Below, one piece after another: positions 1-12,119 of a DNA stretch of 64,000 nucleotides; the first letter of the stretch is position 1; each line of letters starts with the position of its first letter. The notes under the pieces were generated by a model. The model worked only from the letters and a program-made list of their open reading frames with translations, made no database searches and was not told the origin of the DNA. The stretch is from the NCBI RefSeq assembly GCF_026914265.1, contig NC_069131.1:12484294-12548293 (forward strand), in the 5' to 3' direction. A program made the translations under genes and the position numbers. Source of the DNA: Mya arenaria (lineage: Eukaryota; Mollusca; Bivalvia; Myida; Myidae).

Positions 1-513
1 TGTGTAATTTTGTCATTCAGGGTAAGTGTGTGGTTTTGTCATTCAGGGTAAGTGTGTGGTTTTGTCATTCAGTGTAAGTGTGTGGTTTTGTCATTCAGTG
101 TAAGTGTGTGGTTTTGTCATTCAGGGTAAGTGTGTGGTTTTGTCATTCAGGGTAAGTGTGTGGTTTTGTCATTCAGGGTAAGTGTGTGGTTTTGTCATTC
201 AGTGTAAGTGTGTGGTTTTGTCATTCAGTGTAAGTGTGTGGTTTTGTCATTCAGGGTAAGTGTGTGGTTTTGTCATTCAGTGTAAGTGTGTGGTTTTGTC
301 ATTCAGTGTAAGTGTGTGGTTTTGTCATTCAGTGTAAGTGTGTGATTTTGTCATTCAGTATAAGTGCCTGTTTTGTAATTTAGGGTAAGTGTTTGGTTTT
401 GTCATTTTTGTTATTTATGGTAAGTGTGTGGTTTTGTTATTTAGGGTAAGTGTGTGGTTTAGTAATTTAGAGTAAGTGTGTGGTTTTGTAATTTAGGGTA
501 AGTGTGTGGTTTG
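1..513. repeat. 26-bp minisatellite with splice-site-like unit
   Basis: About 20 copies of a 26-bp unit of the form gtgtgtggttttgtcattca followed by gggtaa. The array starts at or before the window edge and decays after about position 350. Each unit contains a pyrimidine-rich tract ending in CAG and, directly after it, a GTAAGTG match to the 5' splice-site consensus. It lies in the intron upstream of the metallopeptidase exon at 660. Confidence 0.95.
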
Positions 514-659
514 GACATGAAATTGGATTTTCGACCAAATTTGCAAGAATTATATCAGTTCTTATTCAAAAAGGTTATGTGGCATTTCGTAGTGAGTTTG
601 TTTGCATATATATTCAAACTATTTTCCCTTTTATGATTTACACGTCTTTAAATTTACAG

Positions 660-2335
660 GCGTACCGAAAATGGGTGGATTCGGTTGGCAAGGAGGAACT
701 TCCGTTACCAGGGATGAATTTATCACACAACCAACTGTTCTTTATCAACTTTGCTCAGGTACAGAAAACCGTATGCGTAAAATTACAATTAAAGCATTAC
801 GAGTCGTTAAAGTTATGAAACCACTACATGGATACAGTATATTTTATGATAACGACATTTTAAGGTATCAGATGAAAACTATTGTAAAATGTAAATGCCA
901 GGAATCAACATGTTATTTGGGTATTATTTAAAATGGTTTAATGTGTAAAAGAAGAAAATATGTAAATATTATACCGAAAAGGATATTGCAGCACACTGTC
1001 TTGACTTGGAAAGTTGAACGAAACAAAGAATAAAATTAAAAGGAAATGTGATAACTGTTTGCGCATTGAATTTCCGTCATTTATATCCCATATTAGCAAT
1101 GTGTATATTGATATCATGTCAAATGATACAACACTTATATGATACCCAGGCCTCATAGTGTAACACCATTGCCAATTGCTGGATGACAAAAATTATTGTG
1201 TATCGGATGGCTTTATTATATGTCGCATTGGTAATCTTCAGATTTGGTGCGATAAAGAGAAGCCGGAGGAGCTGAAAAACTCCATTAACACTGACCCTCA
1301 TAGCCCCGCACAGTTCAGGTACGGTTTAGCACTCAAAGTGGTTTAAAGGAACTAGACACCAGGTGGTCGCAAAGTCGGCAAATACAGTATTCCCTAAAAC
1401 AAGCCAATTGACTAGTCAATACAAGCTAGTATAAGGCCGATAATGCTTTACATTTTACATGATTAAAAGAATATTTTGAAGCTATCTCAGCTGAGTATAC
1501 CCGTTTTAAAATAGCGTTTAATGGTTTCCCAGTTTATAGTGTGTATATTAAGCAAGTGAACGTCACGTGATAGTACAGATACATTAACCGACGAAATTTT
1601 GAAATGGAAAAATCCGCAAAAACTGCGAAAGATAAATGTGTAGTTAGCGAGGTTATTCATCAGAAAGTAAGTTTTTGACGATTTTCTTGCAATGGTATCA
1701 TCTGGTGTTAAGTCCCTTTAAACGCAATGAGAGTTCCTTATTATCCCAAACTGAGCTTGCTACCACGGTTGCTTTTACGGTATTTTGATTACTGTGGAAT
1801 GCGCCTCTTTTCTTGCCACGCTATGTGGCTGTCTGGCTCTATTTTCTGTGCGTTTAAACAAACTATTGGTTACGTTTTAGGCTTTTGACTCTGAATGCTT
1901 CCCGGTTGTTTTTGTGCGTCGTCTTTTTCAAAAGATGTTTCTGACAATTCAAAATCGTTTTTTTTGATAATTGATTTAACACATTTTACATTCCTTGTAA
2001 ATTAGACTGTACATGAACATAGCATCATGTACGAATCTAATATCGACAGCGTGCTTTGCAACTCATAGCAATTGAAGTCACACTACCTTGTTCGTGATAA
2101 GTTGTATCTGAGCATATGTTCAAAATAGCGCAATATTTCTTGTAACTGGATTACAACATATATATATAACATTATGGCAATGCTGTGAACTCCGTTTTAG
2201 TAAGAATCCTCTTTTATTTATTGCAGGGTTATAGGAACGCTACAAAACTCACAAGAGTTTTCGGAAACGTTCCAATGTAAGCCGGGATCCTTTATGAACC
2301 CGAAAAAGAAATGCTCCGTCTGGAAAAGAAGATAA
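660..2335 (+). CDS. M13 metallopeptidase (neprilysin/endothelin-converting enzyme family), C-terminal three exons
   Basis: Coding exons are 660-758, 1242-1318 and 2227-2335 (285 nt, 94 codons plus TAA at 2333-2335). All have AG/GT borders and consistent phase. The translation runs from AYRKWVDS through [14 protein letters not shown], then [10 protein letters not shown] and [11 protein letters not shown], and ends [30 protein letters not shown]. The NQLFF-x-x-FAQ segment, the DPHSP-x-x-FRV segment (holding the family's transition-state His and substrate-binding Arg) and the C-terminal CxxW box identify family M13. These are type II membrane ectopeptidases that cleave peptide hormones. The zinc motifs HExxH and ExxxD would lie upstream of the window. 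The ITDPHSP/RVIG wording looks slightly more ECE-like than NEP-like, but the subfamily is not settled. The chain continues three residues (KRR) past the usual terminal Trp. The longer open frame to the left of 660 is intron. Confidence 0.93.
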
Positions 2336-2849
2336 GCTTCTGAAGGGAGATAATAGTTTAGTTTAACAAGGGAAATAATAGTTGACGTTATTAAGTTTTA
2401 CAAGGGAAATAATACAAGACAAAATATAGTTTCACAAGGGAGATACTATAATAAGTAATTTAGTTCCAAAAGGGAGATAATTCAAGACAAAATATGGTTC
2501 CACAAGGGAGATCATGTAAGACTTAGTATGGTTCCACAAGGGAGGTCATGTAAGACTAAATATGGTTCCACAAGGGAGATAATATAAGACTAAATATAAT
2601 TCTACAGGAGGAGATCAACTTTACAAGGTACATTTGACAAGTGTTGATAGTGCTGTCTGTTTGTTTTTGTGATGTTTTTGGAACGGTCAAACTAGTATGT
2701 TTGTGTGTTTGATGATCTGGTATTTTGATATATTTGTATAATTATCGTTCTGTCTGGTATACTGTTTGGTATAAAAAAGTTTTGAAAATGAACGTGTACG
2801 TTTGAAACTTATACTTATTCTAGTGTGTGTATATGTAATGGAAAATAAA
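2336..2849 (+). other. 3' untranslated region with 38-40 bp tandem repeats and polyadenylation signal
   Basis: Downstream of the metallopeptidase stop, about eight imperfect copies of a 38-40 bp unit centred on ccacaagggagataat run from about 2345 to 2625. An AATAAA polyadenylation hexamer lies at 2844-2849. No coding potential is seen. The transcript end is inferred. Confidence 0.6.
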
Positions 2850-2886
2850 CTTAACAAACCCAACTAATGAGTAGTCCTATTTTTAA

Positions 2887-3691
2887 CCAGGTTTTCAACG
2901 AAAACCGGGTTATTAGAATGAGGTTGTCGTTGGGCTGGCGGGCGGGCGTCAAACATTGGTTTCTGTTCAATAACTTTAGTTAGCATTGATAGATATTAAT
3001 GAAACTTGGTGTGTAGGTAGCTTATGGAAAGAGCTAGCTTGGGTTTGCTTTTGAGGGGGGTGGGGCTAAGGTCATGGTCACTGTTACTAAAAATAGAAAA
3101 ATGGTTTCTGCCCAATAACTTTAGTTAGCATTGATAGATATTGATGAAACTTGGTGTGTAGGTAGCTTATTGAAAGAGCTAGCTTGGGATTGCTTTTGAA
3201 GGGGTAGGGGCTAAGGTCAAGGTCACTGTTACTAAAAATAGAAAAATGGTTTCTGCCCAATAACTTTAGTTAGGATTGATAGACATTGGCGAAATTTTGT
3301 GTGTAGGTACTAGTAGCTTATGTGAAGAGCAAGCTTGGAATTTCTTTTGAGGGGGGTGGGGTCAAGGTCACTGTTACTAAAAATAGAAAAATGATTTCTG
3401 CCCAATAACTTTAGTTAGCATTGATAGATATTGATTAAACTTAGAGCGAAGGTAGCTTATGTGAAGAGCTAGCTTGGGAGGTGGGGTCAAGGTCACTGTT
3501 CCTAAAAATAGAAGAAAAAAATCTGCCCAACAACTTAGTTAGAATTGATGGATAGTGATGAATCTTAGTGTGAATATAGCTTATATGAAGCTGCAGATTG
3601 AACTTGCTCATACAACAAATTAATTGGCTATAATTTCTGATTGCCCATAACAAAAACCTGGTTTCGTCGCATTGCGGCGCTTCTAGTTTTA
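2887..3691. repeat. Interspersed element with internal ~140-150 bp tandem units
   Basis: The left edge, aaccaggttttcaacgaaaa, and the right edge, acctggtttcgtcgcattgc, look like the ends of one interspersed element. Between them are four copies of a unit containing tttctgcccaataacttta, ttagcattgatagatatt and ctaaggtcaaggtcactgtt. The last copy is shortened. Open frames on the minus strand here follow the repeat and are not genes. The rest of 3692-5295 holds nothing I recognise; it is the presumed upstream region of the gene starting at 5296. Confidence 0.7.
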
Positions 3692-5295
3692 AAACGGTAA
3701 ACGTGTATTCCGCTTCTGTATTACAAACAATGCTATATTTATGATTGTTTACACTCGAAACGAAACCAAAACCATCAATGGAAAGAAGCATAAATAAATT
3801 ATAAATATAATCCACGTATACACGCATGTAAGCAACATGTTCATGCAATAGTTTATACATGTAATTGCATGAAAACAGCACACGAATACAATCCGTATCG
3901 GGCGCGTGGCTGTACGCAAATACGCAGTTGCGTAATGAAATTTTTACAGGTGTAAGTTTTTGTCATACCAAAACCCCGAATTTGGAAGAAATACGGGGGT
4001 AAGGGGTGAAGGTGGTAATATGCTGTCCGCCATTGATCTGCCTAATCCGAAATTGGCCCTAGCTACGCACCTGCGTGTAGAATTATATATGTATATGAGC
4101 CGGATTGCGTGATTTCGGCCCTTAAGACAAACTAAGGAGTGTTTTATAGGAAATTTTATGTAGATGACAATTCCATGAAGAAATTCTGAAAGTATATAAG
4201 GGGTTACAAGTAAAACCATACATTCTGCATTTTAAATATTTTACATGGCGTCACACACATGACGTCATTAATACATTTTGACATGTCACCCATTCACGTA
4301 TCAATATTCCAACTAGCTTGTAGTTTTACATATTATCATAACACGAAATCTTTATAGTACAAAATCAGGAATACCTTTCATGTTTCATGTTTGTATTTTT
4401 AAACAAACGGACCGTTTTAGATCAAGTCGGACAGGGATCCGTGGTTACTTTGGAAACATTTGAGAAGTAATCATCATTTAAATCGTCACGAAAACAATGC
4501 ACCAGTGACAATGCTTTTAGATTAGGCTGTTTTTGAGAGATTAAATCAAAACTGAAAAAAAACATTAGCTTTGACATTTTATATCAAGTATCATTTTACT
4601 TATAATAATTATGTCCGAATACTCAAAGTGGTAGGTTCACGATGCCTCAACAAAAAATAAAAAAAATGTTCGCCCTTAAAGTTTATGTATTGATAGATTG
4701 ACCTTAATAAATGCAAATATAAGCTTAATGCGTTTTTTTCGTTACAAAACAATTTGCAAAATACAAAGACCGCCGTCGTAAATGAACTCAAATATCATTA
4801 CGCTGAGCATATTGTTTATATCATTTTCTTGCTAATTTTTCAAATATTTAGTGGACAAACATTGTTAGTTGTTTTTTTAAGTTCAAATTTAAAAAAGGCA
4901 ATTTTCCACTTATTTTTTCACAAAGATGCTTAACGAAAACGGTCCATGATTCATAAACTTGGAAAAAACAAACATTTTCAGCTCTATTTCCATCCGTATC
5001 AAAATGTCGTGTATATATTAGTATAACATATATTGCAGCAGTCTTATTTTTAAACTAAAAATCATATAATGTAACAATGATTCACGCGCCTTCCTTTTCA
5101 TAATTAACCCTATTGATTAAGAAAACAAAAGAGAGTTCCTCTTCGTTGATCGTCAAACGTCAGGAGAAATTCAAAACCATGGACGATTTCTCCACTTTGA
5201 ATAAAACAATGTGTTCAATATTACACCCTACAATCATGATTACGCTACTTTACTATGACTTCATTTTAGTTTCCAATTGATACCTTAATACAATT

Positions 5296-8200
5296 ATGCT
5301 GTGTAAAGGTACCACCTTTCTTGTACGTGTATTTTGTCTCATATTTGGATATCTTACATTTACGAAAGGTAAGGCTGCAGTGTTACTTCTTTCAAACTAC
5401 AATCGAACCTCGTTAGCTCGAGCTCCTAAGTTCGGCAACAATACCTCGAGCCTCGGAAAAAACCGAGCCAAGCGGGAATGCTTACATTTAGTATAAAGAA
5501 ATCGTTAGTTTTCATCCATTTCCAGCTAACGAGGAATTCGAGCCAAGCGAGTTCGAGCCAACGAGGTTCGACTGTAAACTCATGATAAGAATATACGTCA
5601 TTAGATACGTTGAAGATCGGCAAATATTCTTGTAGAACCGTTCATACTCAAAAGATATGTTTCTATGTTTCAGCTATTAACTACTTTCTCCTTAACAGTG
5701 TGTGTATACCACGTGATAAATTGCGTCATAATTGCTACATCGGAAGGCAATATTTTGCTTCGAATGAAGACTTTAAACAAAGATAACTTCACTATTTCTT
5801 TACCATGAAACATAGCGCAGTCTACGCAGCTTACAGAGCCCCGTCTTCTGTCTTTTACCAGAGATGGAATGAGAGTTTAGTTTCTTAAAACACCTCGACA
5901 AACCTTTCCACAATACGGCCGTCAGACGGAGCATTGCCAAAACATTATTTTGAAAACAGGTTTGTCAAAGTGTTTGATGAAACTAATCACCTTATTAAAC
6001 TCCGGTAATAGAACTAAAGCGGGGCTCTTTAAGCGGCATAGACTGCCCTTTGTTTCATTAAAAATGGTGTAGTAAAATAAAAGTTATCTTTGATTTAAGT
6101 TTTCAGAATTAGCAAAATGTTACCTTCCGATGTAGCATATATGACGTAATTTGTCCCGTGGTATACACACACTGCTTAAGCTCAAATGCTATTAAAATGT
6201 CCAAGGAACATAGTCCATACCGGTTCAGTTTATTAACCATTACAACGTCTGAATATTAAAAAGGAGAAATCAAAGCGCCGACAGTGCTGAGAGAGCAGGG
6301 GGGGGGGGTACCTTCAGGGCCTTGTAAAAGGAATGCTTGGCATAATAATTCCCTGCTGTGTATCTCCTGCTAATTGCGCTGGTGTCACAGTAGGGGCCAT
6401 TTTCCCGTGTATTCGTTTATTGGCTCAGGGCCATTTAGGGTCCATTTCTGAAACACTTTCAAAACTGCACAGCAGGATACTCAGATCAGAAAACTGATAA
6501 GAGAGATAAATGCAAGTAGATTAAGATCAATAAATAGAGGTTGTGTATTGTACAGTTTGTTTGGGGTTTTTTTTTGGGGGGGGGTTGTTGTTGTTTTTGT
6601 TGTTGTTGTTGTTGTTGTTTTTTGGGGGGGTCACTTAGAGAAGGCTTAAAAACTAGGCCTTTAATGGACGTTCTGGCGTAGTGATGTTCTTGAATGCAGT
6701 TGATTGGTCGCTTCCTTTTGCGTTAGGTGCTGCCCCGGTGTGCTCGCCAGACACGTACACAATCACAGCGGGGATAGCGTCAACGATAAACACGGTATTT
6801 ACGTCAATAACGTGCACCGACGCTGACGACCCAACTTTAACGTATACGTTGGATACAACCAAAGGTGTGAACGATTTTGACCATAATCAAAACTTAAATT
6901 ACAATTTAGTTTAAACTTATTTATTTTACAACGATTGTGAAACCAATTATTTCAACTTATATTAATCACTCTCGTTGGCACAATGTTGCGCGAGAGTGTG
7001 ATCTTGAGTTGTGGGGAGAACCTGAGTACCCGGAGAAAACCCACTTCTCCGTCTTGGTGACGACAATCAAAACGCACATGTGCACAGGCCGGGAATCGAA
7101 CACGGGTCGCCTAGGCGAGAATCAAGTGGACTAACAACTGCGCTAACCGGACAACCGGTAACTACAATTTGTTATAAAGTCACAAGATTTGTGCGAACTC
7201 CGAATAGAAATGCAGCTGAGTAGATGTAATGAAATTGTTTTTTTTAACAAATATACGGATTCGTTTAAAACACGGACATGCATTGATAACGAGCGCGGTG
7301 TGCGATCGTTTATTCGAATCCTTTATTCCTGTAAACACGGACATGCATTGATAACGAGCGCGGTGTGCGATCGTTTATTCGAATCCTTTATTCCTGTAAA
7401 CACGGACATGCATTGATAACGAGCGCGGTGTGCGATCGTTTATTCGAATCCTTTATTCCTGTAAACACGGACATGCATTGATAACGAGCGCGGTGTGCGA
7501 TCGTTTATTCGAATCATTTATTCCTGTAAACACGGACATGCATTGATAACGAGCGCGGTGTGCGATCGTTTATTCGAATCCTTTATTCCTGTAAACACGC
7601 ACATGCATTGATAACGAGCGCGGTGTGCGATCGTTTATTCGAATCCTTTATTCCTGTAAACACGGACATGCATTGATAACGAGCGCGGTGTGCGATCGTT
7701 TATTCGAATCCTTTATTCCTGTAAACACGGACATGCATTGATAACGAGCGCGGTGTGCGATCGTTTATTCGAATCCTTTATTCCTGTAAACACGTACATG
7801 CATTGATAACGAGCGCGGTGTGCGATCGTTTATTCGAATCCTTTATTCCTGTAAACACGGACATGCATTGATAACGAGCGCGGTGTGCGATCGTTTATTC
7901 GAATCCTTTATTCCTGTAAACACGGACATGCATTGATGACGAGCGCGGTGTGCGATCGTTTATTCGAATCCTTTATTCCTGTTTTTTCGCGATATATTTT
8001 GATACAGATAGGCTGAAAGCAAAGGTTGCAATGTGTCAAATTAATTCGCAATTTAAAACATGAATTCTTTGTATGGATATGGCATACAATTCAGTCGAAT
8101 TTCTCGATATTACGGTATTTTGCCCAATATTCTTTGATATGAGTGATGAGATGGCACTAAAAGCCTTGAACACATAAGAAATTAATCTGGGGACGTATTC

Positions 8201-11200
8201 GTAAAACATCCACAGTCAAATTCAAAGAAATGTATAAGTGTTTAACATTATAATTAAGGTATGTGTGGGGTTTTTTAATACGGTCAATGAAAAAAGAAAC
8301 GTATTTTTGGAAATTCTTAAGTGTTTATTTCATATCATTAAAGATATACTTAATTTAGGAATGTGACTGAAGTAAGGAAATGACTTAAGAAGTTATATTA
8401 ATACCACCCCTGTACCAAAAAATTATAGTTGCTTTTAATCATCGAAAAATACATTCTATTTGTGAACGCTCAAGATGGGTACGAATATTTCACAATGGAC
8501 TCGAACCAGTTGAAGCTGGTGAACCGTATCGACGTTGAGGACGGGCTGAACTCCTGGCAGATAGAAGTCATTGTGGCGGACTCCGAGGGAGATATGGGTA
8601 TGTATGTAAACCACATTAAAGTTGTATGGTTTATATAATTAAAAAAAAACTTCAAACCATACATCTTTTATTTATTATTTCGGAGTAGTGTATGGAACCA
8701 AGACAATTTTAACACATGTATGTGACTTTGAATTAAGCATGTTATAAATTTCAGAACGTTAAAAATTCAAATTATTAAAAAATAAACACTGGGGCAAATC
8801 TAACTAAAATGTTTTATATCCAGGATTTGTTGGACAATATAAACATGATATTTCGACCAGTGAACTTGTTGAACATTCATAAAATTCACGACATTAGTAC
8901 ACAGCATTATTGTTCATTTAGACTGTATAAAGAAAGGCTCAAATTCATTATAATGGCCATTACGATGATGGTGATTTAGATTTGAGCAATGGACCCAACA
9001 TTCAGATAATTTTAGTGTGCCCATCTTTGATCGTTCATACTATTTTCCCACAGACACAGCAACGGTCACTGTGTCCACGTTCACGTCCACAACGACCACT
9101 ACCACCACTCCCCCACCCCCGGGCTACAACTGGTTCGATGACTCCAACAACACCATCCTCTTTATTGTCGCCATGGCAACCGTCGCCATCATATCTGGTA
9201 AGGGCTGAATACCTCTGTGTTTTTTAATTGAGTCTATTGACATTCAATAATAACAGCTCTAATATTTTTAGACGGCAGACGTTAGCTAAGTCATAAAACG
9301 TGTTTTGCGAATACACTTGAACATAATCGTAATACACAAAGTCAATGCTTGATTTTGGGTTTAAGCAGTGATCCAATTCTGCTCATCAAACTATATTAAG
9401 AAATTAAGCGGTCAGAATGAAACAAAAACATCAATTTACCCGAAAGGGTAGCTCATGGGAGTCCGAACGCGAGAAGCAAATCATTGCCAGACAAGAAACA
9501 ACTTGTTATTTTCGTTTACGAAAAAAGCAATGGTGTACTGCAGGCGTGTGTGTGGTGATGTGTATCCGGTTCCGGCGGAAGGGAACGTGCCTGCCCTCCA
9601 ACTGCCCGGAGTTTAACAAGTGCAAGGCCAGTTTCGGTCGCCAGGTCACGTGTTGTCCCCTGTGAGTAGACACGCATACATGTGTGGATGTCATTGCCGC
9701 CTTGTAATGTGGACAAGCGCAAATGTTCTGCTCTTTATTGCTGATTTTATAAATTTAAACTGCATGATATTTAAATGACAAATTCGGAAACCCCGGTCGA
9801 ACCATAGCGGTACATGGTCTCGATTCATCGGAAGGAATTATACATGGTATCCGTAGGTCATAAAGCGATTGATATGCAATACAAAATGTATATATATTTT
9901 TCTATAATTTTTGTGCATATAGAGTACAACCATTTTCTAGCACCATTTTGACTATCACTACAAAGTACTACAGCCGAACCCCGTTGGCTCGAACTCCGAG
10001 GTTCCGGTGAAAATACCTCAAGCCTCAGAAAATTCGAGCAAAGCAGGAATGTTTTCCTTCAGTAAAAAGAAATCAGTCCCTTACAACAAGTTCGAGCCAA
10101 CGAGGAAATCAAGCCAAGCGAGTTCGAGCTAACGGGATTCAGCTGTAATATTCAGTTCCTTTTACGCATCTCAAATGTTACTTTTCGACCCTTTAGACCA
10201 TGTGACTTCTATGCGGAGCGACTGGAGGGCCCGGAAGAAGAGAAAGAAGACGTAGTATACGAGGACGCCTTCCTCGGCTCGACGACTGTGTACGTATATA
10301 CTAGCATTGAGTGTTCAGTGGTTTGAAAACCGTCTGGTAAATGAAGGACCCACATGGGGTTGAAAAGGAATGTAGTAAATGGGGACCCCTTCCTGGCCTC
10401 TAAGACTATGTACGTATATATTGAGTGTTCAGTGCTTTCAAAATATTCAGGTATATGGAGGACCAGCATGGGGTTCAAAGAGGATGTAATATATGGGGAT
10501 CCTTTCCCGGCCTCTGAGACTATGTACGTATACAATGAGCGTTTGTTTATTTAAAAAAGGCATGTATATGGAGGACCCACAATGCGTTGAAAACGAATGT
10601 GCACAGGCCGGGAATCGAACACGGGTCGCCTAGGCGAGAATCAAGTGGACTAACAACTGCGCTAACCGGACAACCGGTTACTACAAATTGTTTTCAAGTC
10701 ACAAGATTTGTGCGAACTCCGAATAGAAAAGCAACTGAGTAGATGAAATGAAATTGTAATGAAAACGAATGTAGAATATGGGGACCCCTTCCTGGCCTCT
10801 AAGACCATGTGCGTCTGCATTAAGTGTTTATTTGTTTTAAACATGGCATGTACATGGAAGACCTGCATCGTGGTGAACGAGGATGTTGTATGTGGGGACC
10901 CCTTCCTGGCTTCTAAGACCATGTGCATATACATTGAGTGTGTATTTGTTGCACAAATGTCATGAATATAGTTTGTGGGGACCTCTTCTTGGCCTTTAAG
11001 ACAATGTACGTATACCAACCCATGAGTTTCACGTGCCTCAGTTTACTTCTCTGCTTCAGAGATGAACAATAATGACGTACGTGTAAATGGGAACGCCTAC
11101 TTTCATCCATATGACGAAAATTCTTTTTGTTGTATGTATGGTGTTCAGTTCTATGGACCGCATGCTTTCATTGATGCATATACGCCCTTCATGCTAAAGT

Positions 11201-11994
11201 AGCTATTTTCTTAGTTTAGACACGAAAGCGCAATAGGGATGGGGCACATTATTCAGGACAAGGAACGTGTTCATACATAAGTTTTAGTGATTATATCCTA
11301 TTTAACATGTGCAACAGGAAGCATTGTTTTAAAATGACAATTGCTCTTAACTAGGTTTAACTATCAGATGTTTGCTTAGGACGTATGCATAAGAAATATG
11401 TGTGTCCAATGAGATTTCAAATGAAGAGCTATAAATTATTTATTAAAATTATTATTAGAAGAACTATTTATATGAATTTTAAAATCACATCGGTTCTTTA
11501 TATTTCAGAGAAAAGGTGAAAAAGGTGAAAAATAACAAAACTAACGAACCGAAAATTGAGGAAAACGAAACAGGTAAATGGGTAACAGCGCTTCTTATTT
11601 CTTTTGCTCAAACATTTTGATTTGTTTTTCTTCCAAATTTGCACAAATGGTGATGTAACAATCTTGACCAAGCTCGATAAAAAAAACATTAAATTCGATA
11701 TTGCCAAAGTACTGTAGTACTGTTATTATTCGTATATACAAAAATATTGTTTTTTATCCTTAAATGTAATGTAAGACATTTTCCTTGAAACTGGAAATAT
11801 TTTAGCACTGATTTTGTATAAATGTATAAGTCTTTATTTGTTTTGGTGTCTTAATCCATACAGAATTCTCCCGCCTTCCCTCAGTATCGCCAACGTTGAT
11901 CACGAACTCACGTTTGCGTGACGTTGGCTTTGATGGCATGAGGGAACCCGGATTTAACGCCCCGATGCACACGTCGTACGGCGGAAAGCAATGA
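5296..11994 (+). CDS. Single-pass membrane protein with one cadherin-like repeat (CDHL-A), complete, 294 aa
   Basis: Eight exons: 5296-5368, 6727-6864, 8475-8597, 9054-9197, 9544-9661, 10197-10289, 11509-11573 and 11864-11994 (885 nt). All junctions keep phase. Exon 1 is a signal peptide (MLCKGTTFLVRVFCLIFGY). Residues about 25-118 form one cadherin-like beta-sandwich: TYTITAG, TCTDADDPTLTYTL, YFTMDSNQLKLV, WQIEVIVADSEGDMDTATV. A Thr/Pro-rich stalk follows (TSTTTTTTTPPPP), then a transmembrane helix at about 145-168 (TILFIVAMATVAIIS) split by a phase-1 intron. The tail is Cys-rich (CLPSNCPEF, QVTCCPL), then acidic, then basic (EKVKKVKNNK), ending HTSYGGKQ. One repeat is very few for a cadherin, and the usual LDRE and DxNDN calcium motifs are weak, so adhesion is only inferred. 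The exon-6 donor was chosen as ACTGT/gtacgt because it is the one that keeps frame. The gene resembles the one at 28686-40807. Function unknown. Confidence 0.82.
5398..5576. mobile_element. MITE with TIR TACARTCGAACCTCGTTRGC
   Basis: A 179-bp palindromic element in intron 1 of CDHL-A. The left end TACAATCGAACCTCGTTAGC mirrors the right end GCCAACGAGGTTCGACTGTA. TA termini suggest a Tc1/mariner-type mover. A diverged second copy is at 9969-10147. Confidence 0.75.
5696..6174. mobile_element. MITE with TIR CAGTGTGTGTATACCACGTG and 5-bp target duplication
   Basis: A 479-bp element in intron 1 of CDHL-A. Its ends are long inverted repeats, with CAGTGTGTGTATACCACGTG on the left and its complement on the right; pairing extends inward well beyond 60 bp. 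CTTAA occurs at both 5691-5695 and 6175-6179, a 5-bp target duplication. A second copy lies at 19361-19846. It has no coding capacity. Confidence 0.85.
6310..6663. mobile_element. Small inverted-repeat element (AAAGGCCTAGTTTAAGC family), copy 1
   Basis: Shares ctgcacagcaggatactc, tcctgctaattgcgctggtg and ggttgtgtattgtacag with 42755-43330, and ends in gcttaaaaactaggccttt. It carries a poly-G run at about 6299-6308 and a GTT microsatellite at about 6580-6620. It sits directly before exon 2 of CDHL-A. Confidence 0.7.
6960..7240 (-). mobile_element. tRNA-derived SINE, minus orientation
   Basis: On the minus strand, a tRNA-like head has an A-box-like ggttagcgcagttg and a B-box ttcgattcccggc (plus-strand complement at about 7085-7150). 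A body shared with 40440-40640 and 54880-55000 continues leftward (gtgtgatcttgagttgtggg). The segment about 7073-7231 is nearly identical to 10596-10755. Confidence 0.75.
7262..7985. repeat. 65-bp minisatellite, 11 copies
   Basis: Eleven almost identical 65-bp units (cacggacatgcattgataac, gagcgcggtgtgcgatcgtt, tattcgaatcctttattcct) in CDHL-A intron 2. Only a few scattered single-base differences are visible, so the array is recently homogenised. Confidence 0.97.
9969..10147. mobile_element. MITE, second copy of the CGAACCTCGTTGGC family
   Basis: Left end TACAGCCGAACCCCGTTGGC mirrors a right end with GAGCTAACGGGATTCAGCTGTA-type sequence. The length matches 5398-5576. It lies about 50 bp before exon 6 of CDHL-A. 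Confidence 0.7.
10245..11015 (+). repeat. Degenerate ~115-bp tandem array derived from CDHL-A exon 6 end and its donor
   Basis: The exon end and following intron (GACGTAGTATACGAGGACGC, CTTCCTCGGCTCGACGACTG, tgtacgtatata) recur in the intron in five diverged copies. Their ggggaccccttcctggcctc cores begin near 10380, 10496, 10779, 10896 and 10978. Most keep a gtacgtat or gtgcrtat donor-like site. A SINE fragment interrupts the array at about 10596-10755. Confidence 0.8.
10596..10755 (-). mobile_element. SINE fragment inserted in the exon-derived array
   Basis: The tRNA-like head (B-box complement gggaatcgaacacgggtc) and body are close to 7073-7231. The host sequence gaaaacgaatg appears on both sides (ending about 10600 and again about 10758-10769), which looks like a target-site duplication within the array unit. 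Confidence 0.7.
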
Positions 11995-12119
11995 TCTGTT
12001 ATGCGTGAAGGAAGTCACTAGATAATGGTGAATGGGCGTCATTGAAAAAAAACAGAACTGTGACATGAGTGCGGGCTTTATTGTTGATTTTCCACTTCCA
12101 CCTTCGTTGTGATATTGAG

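Noticed and set aside
504-659. Extension of the metallopeptidase frame to an ATG at 504
   Set aside because: The part before 660 is intron: a good acceptor lies at 658-659 and family similarity starts exactly there.
7262-7985. CRISPR-like array
   Set aside because: Direct repeats have no unique spacers; this is a eukaryotic minisatellite. The same holds for all other arrays here.
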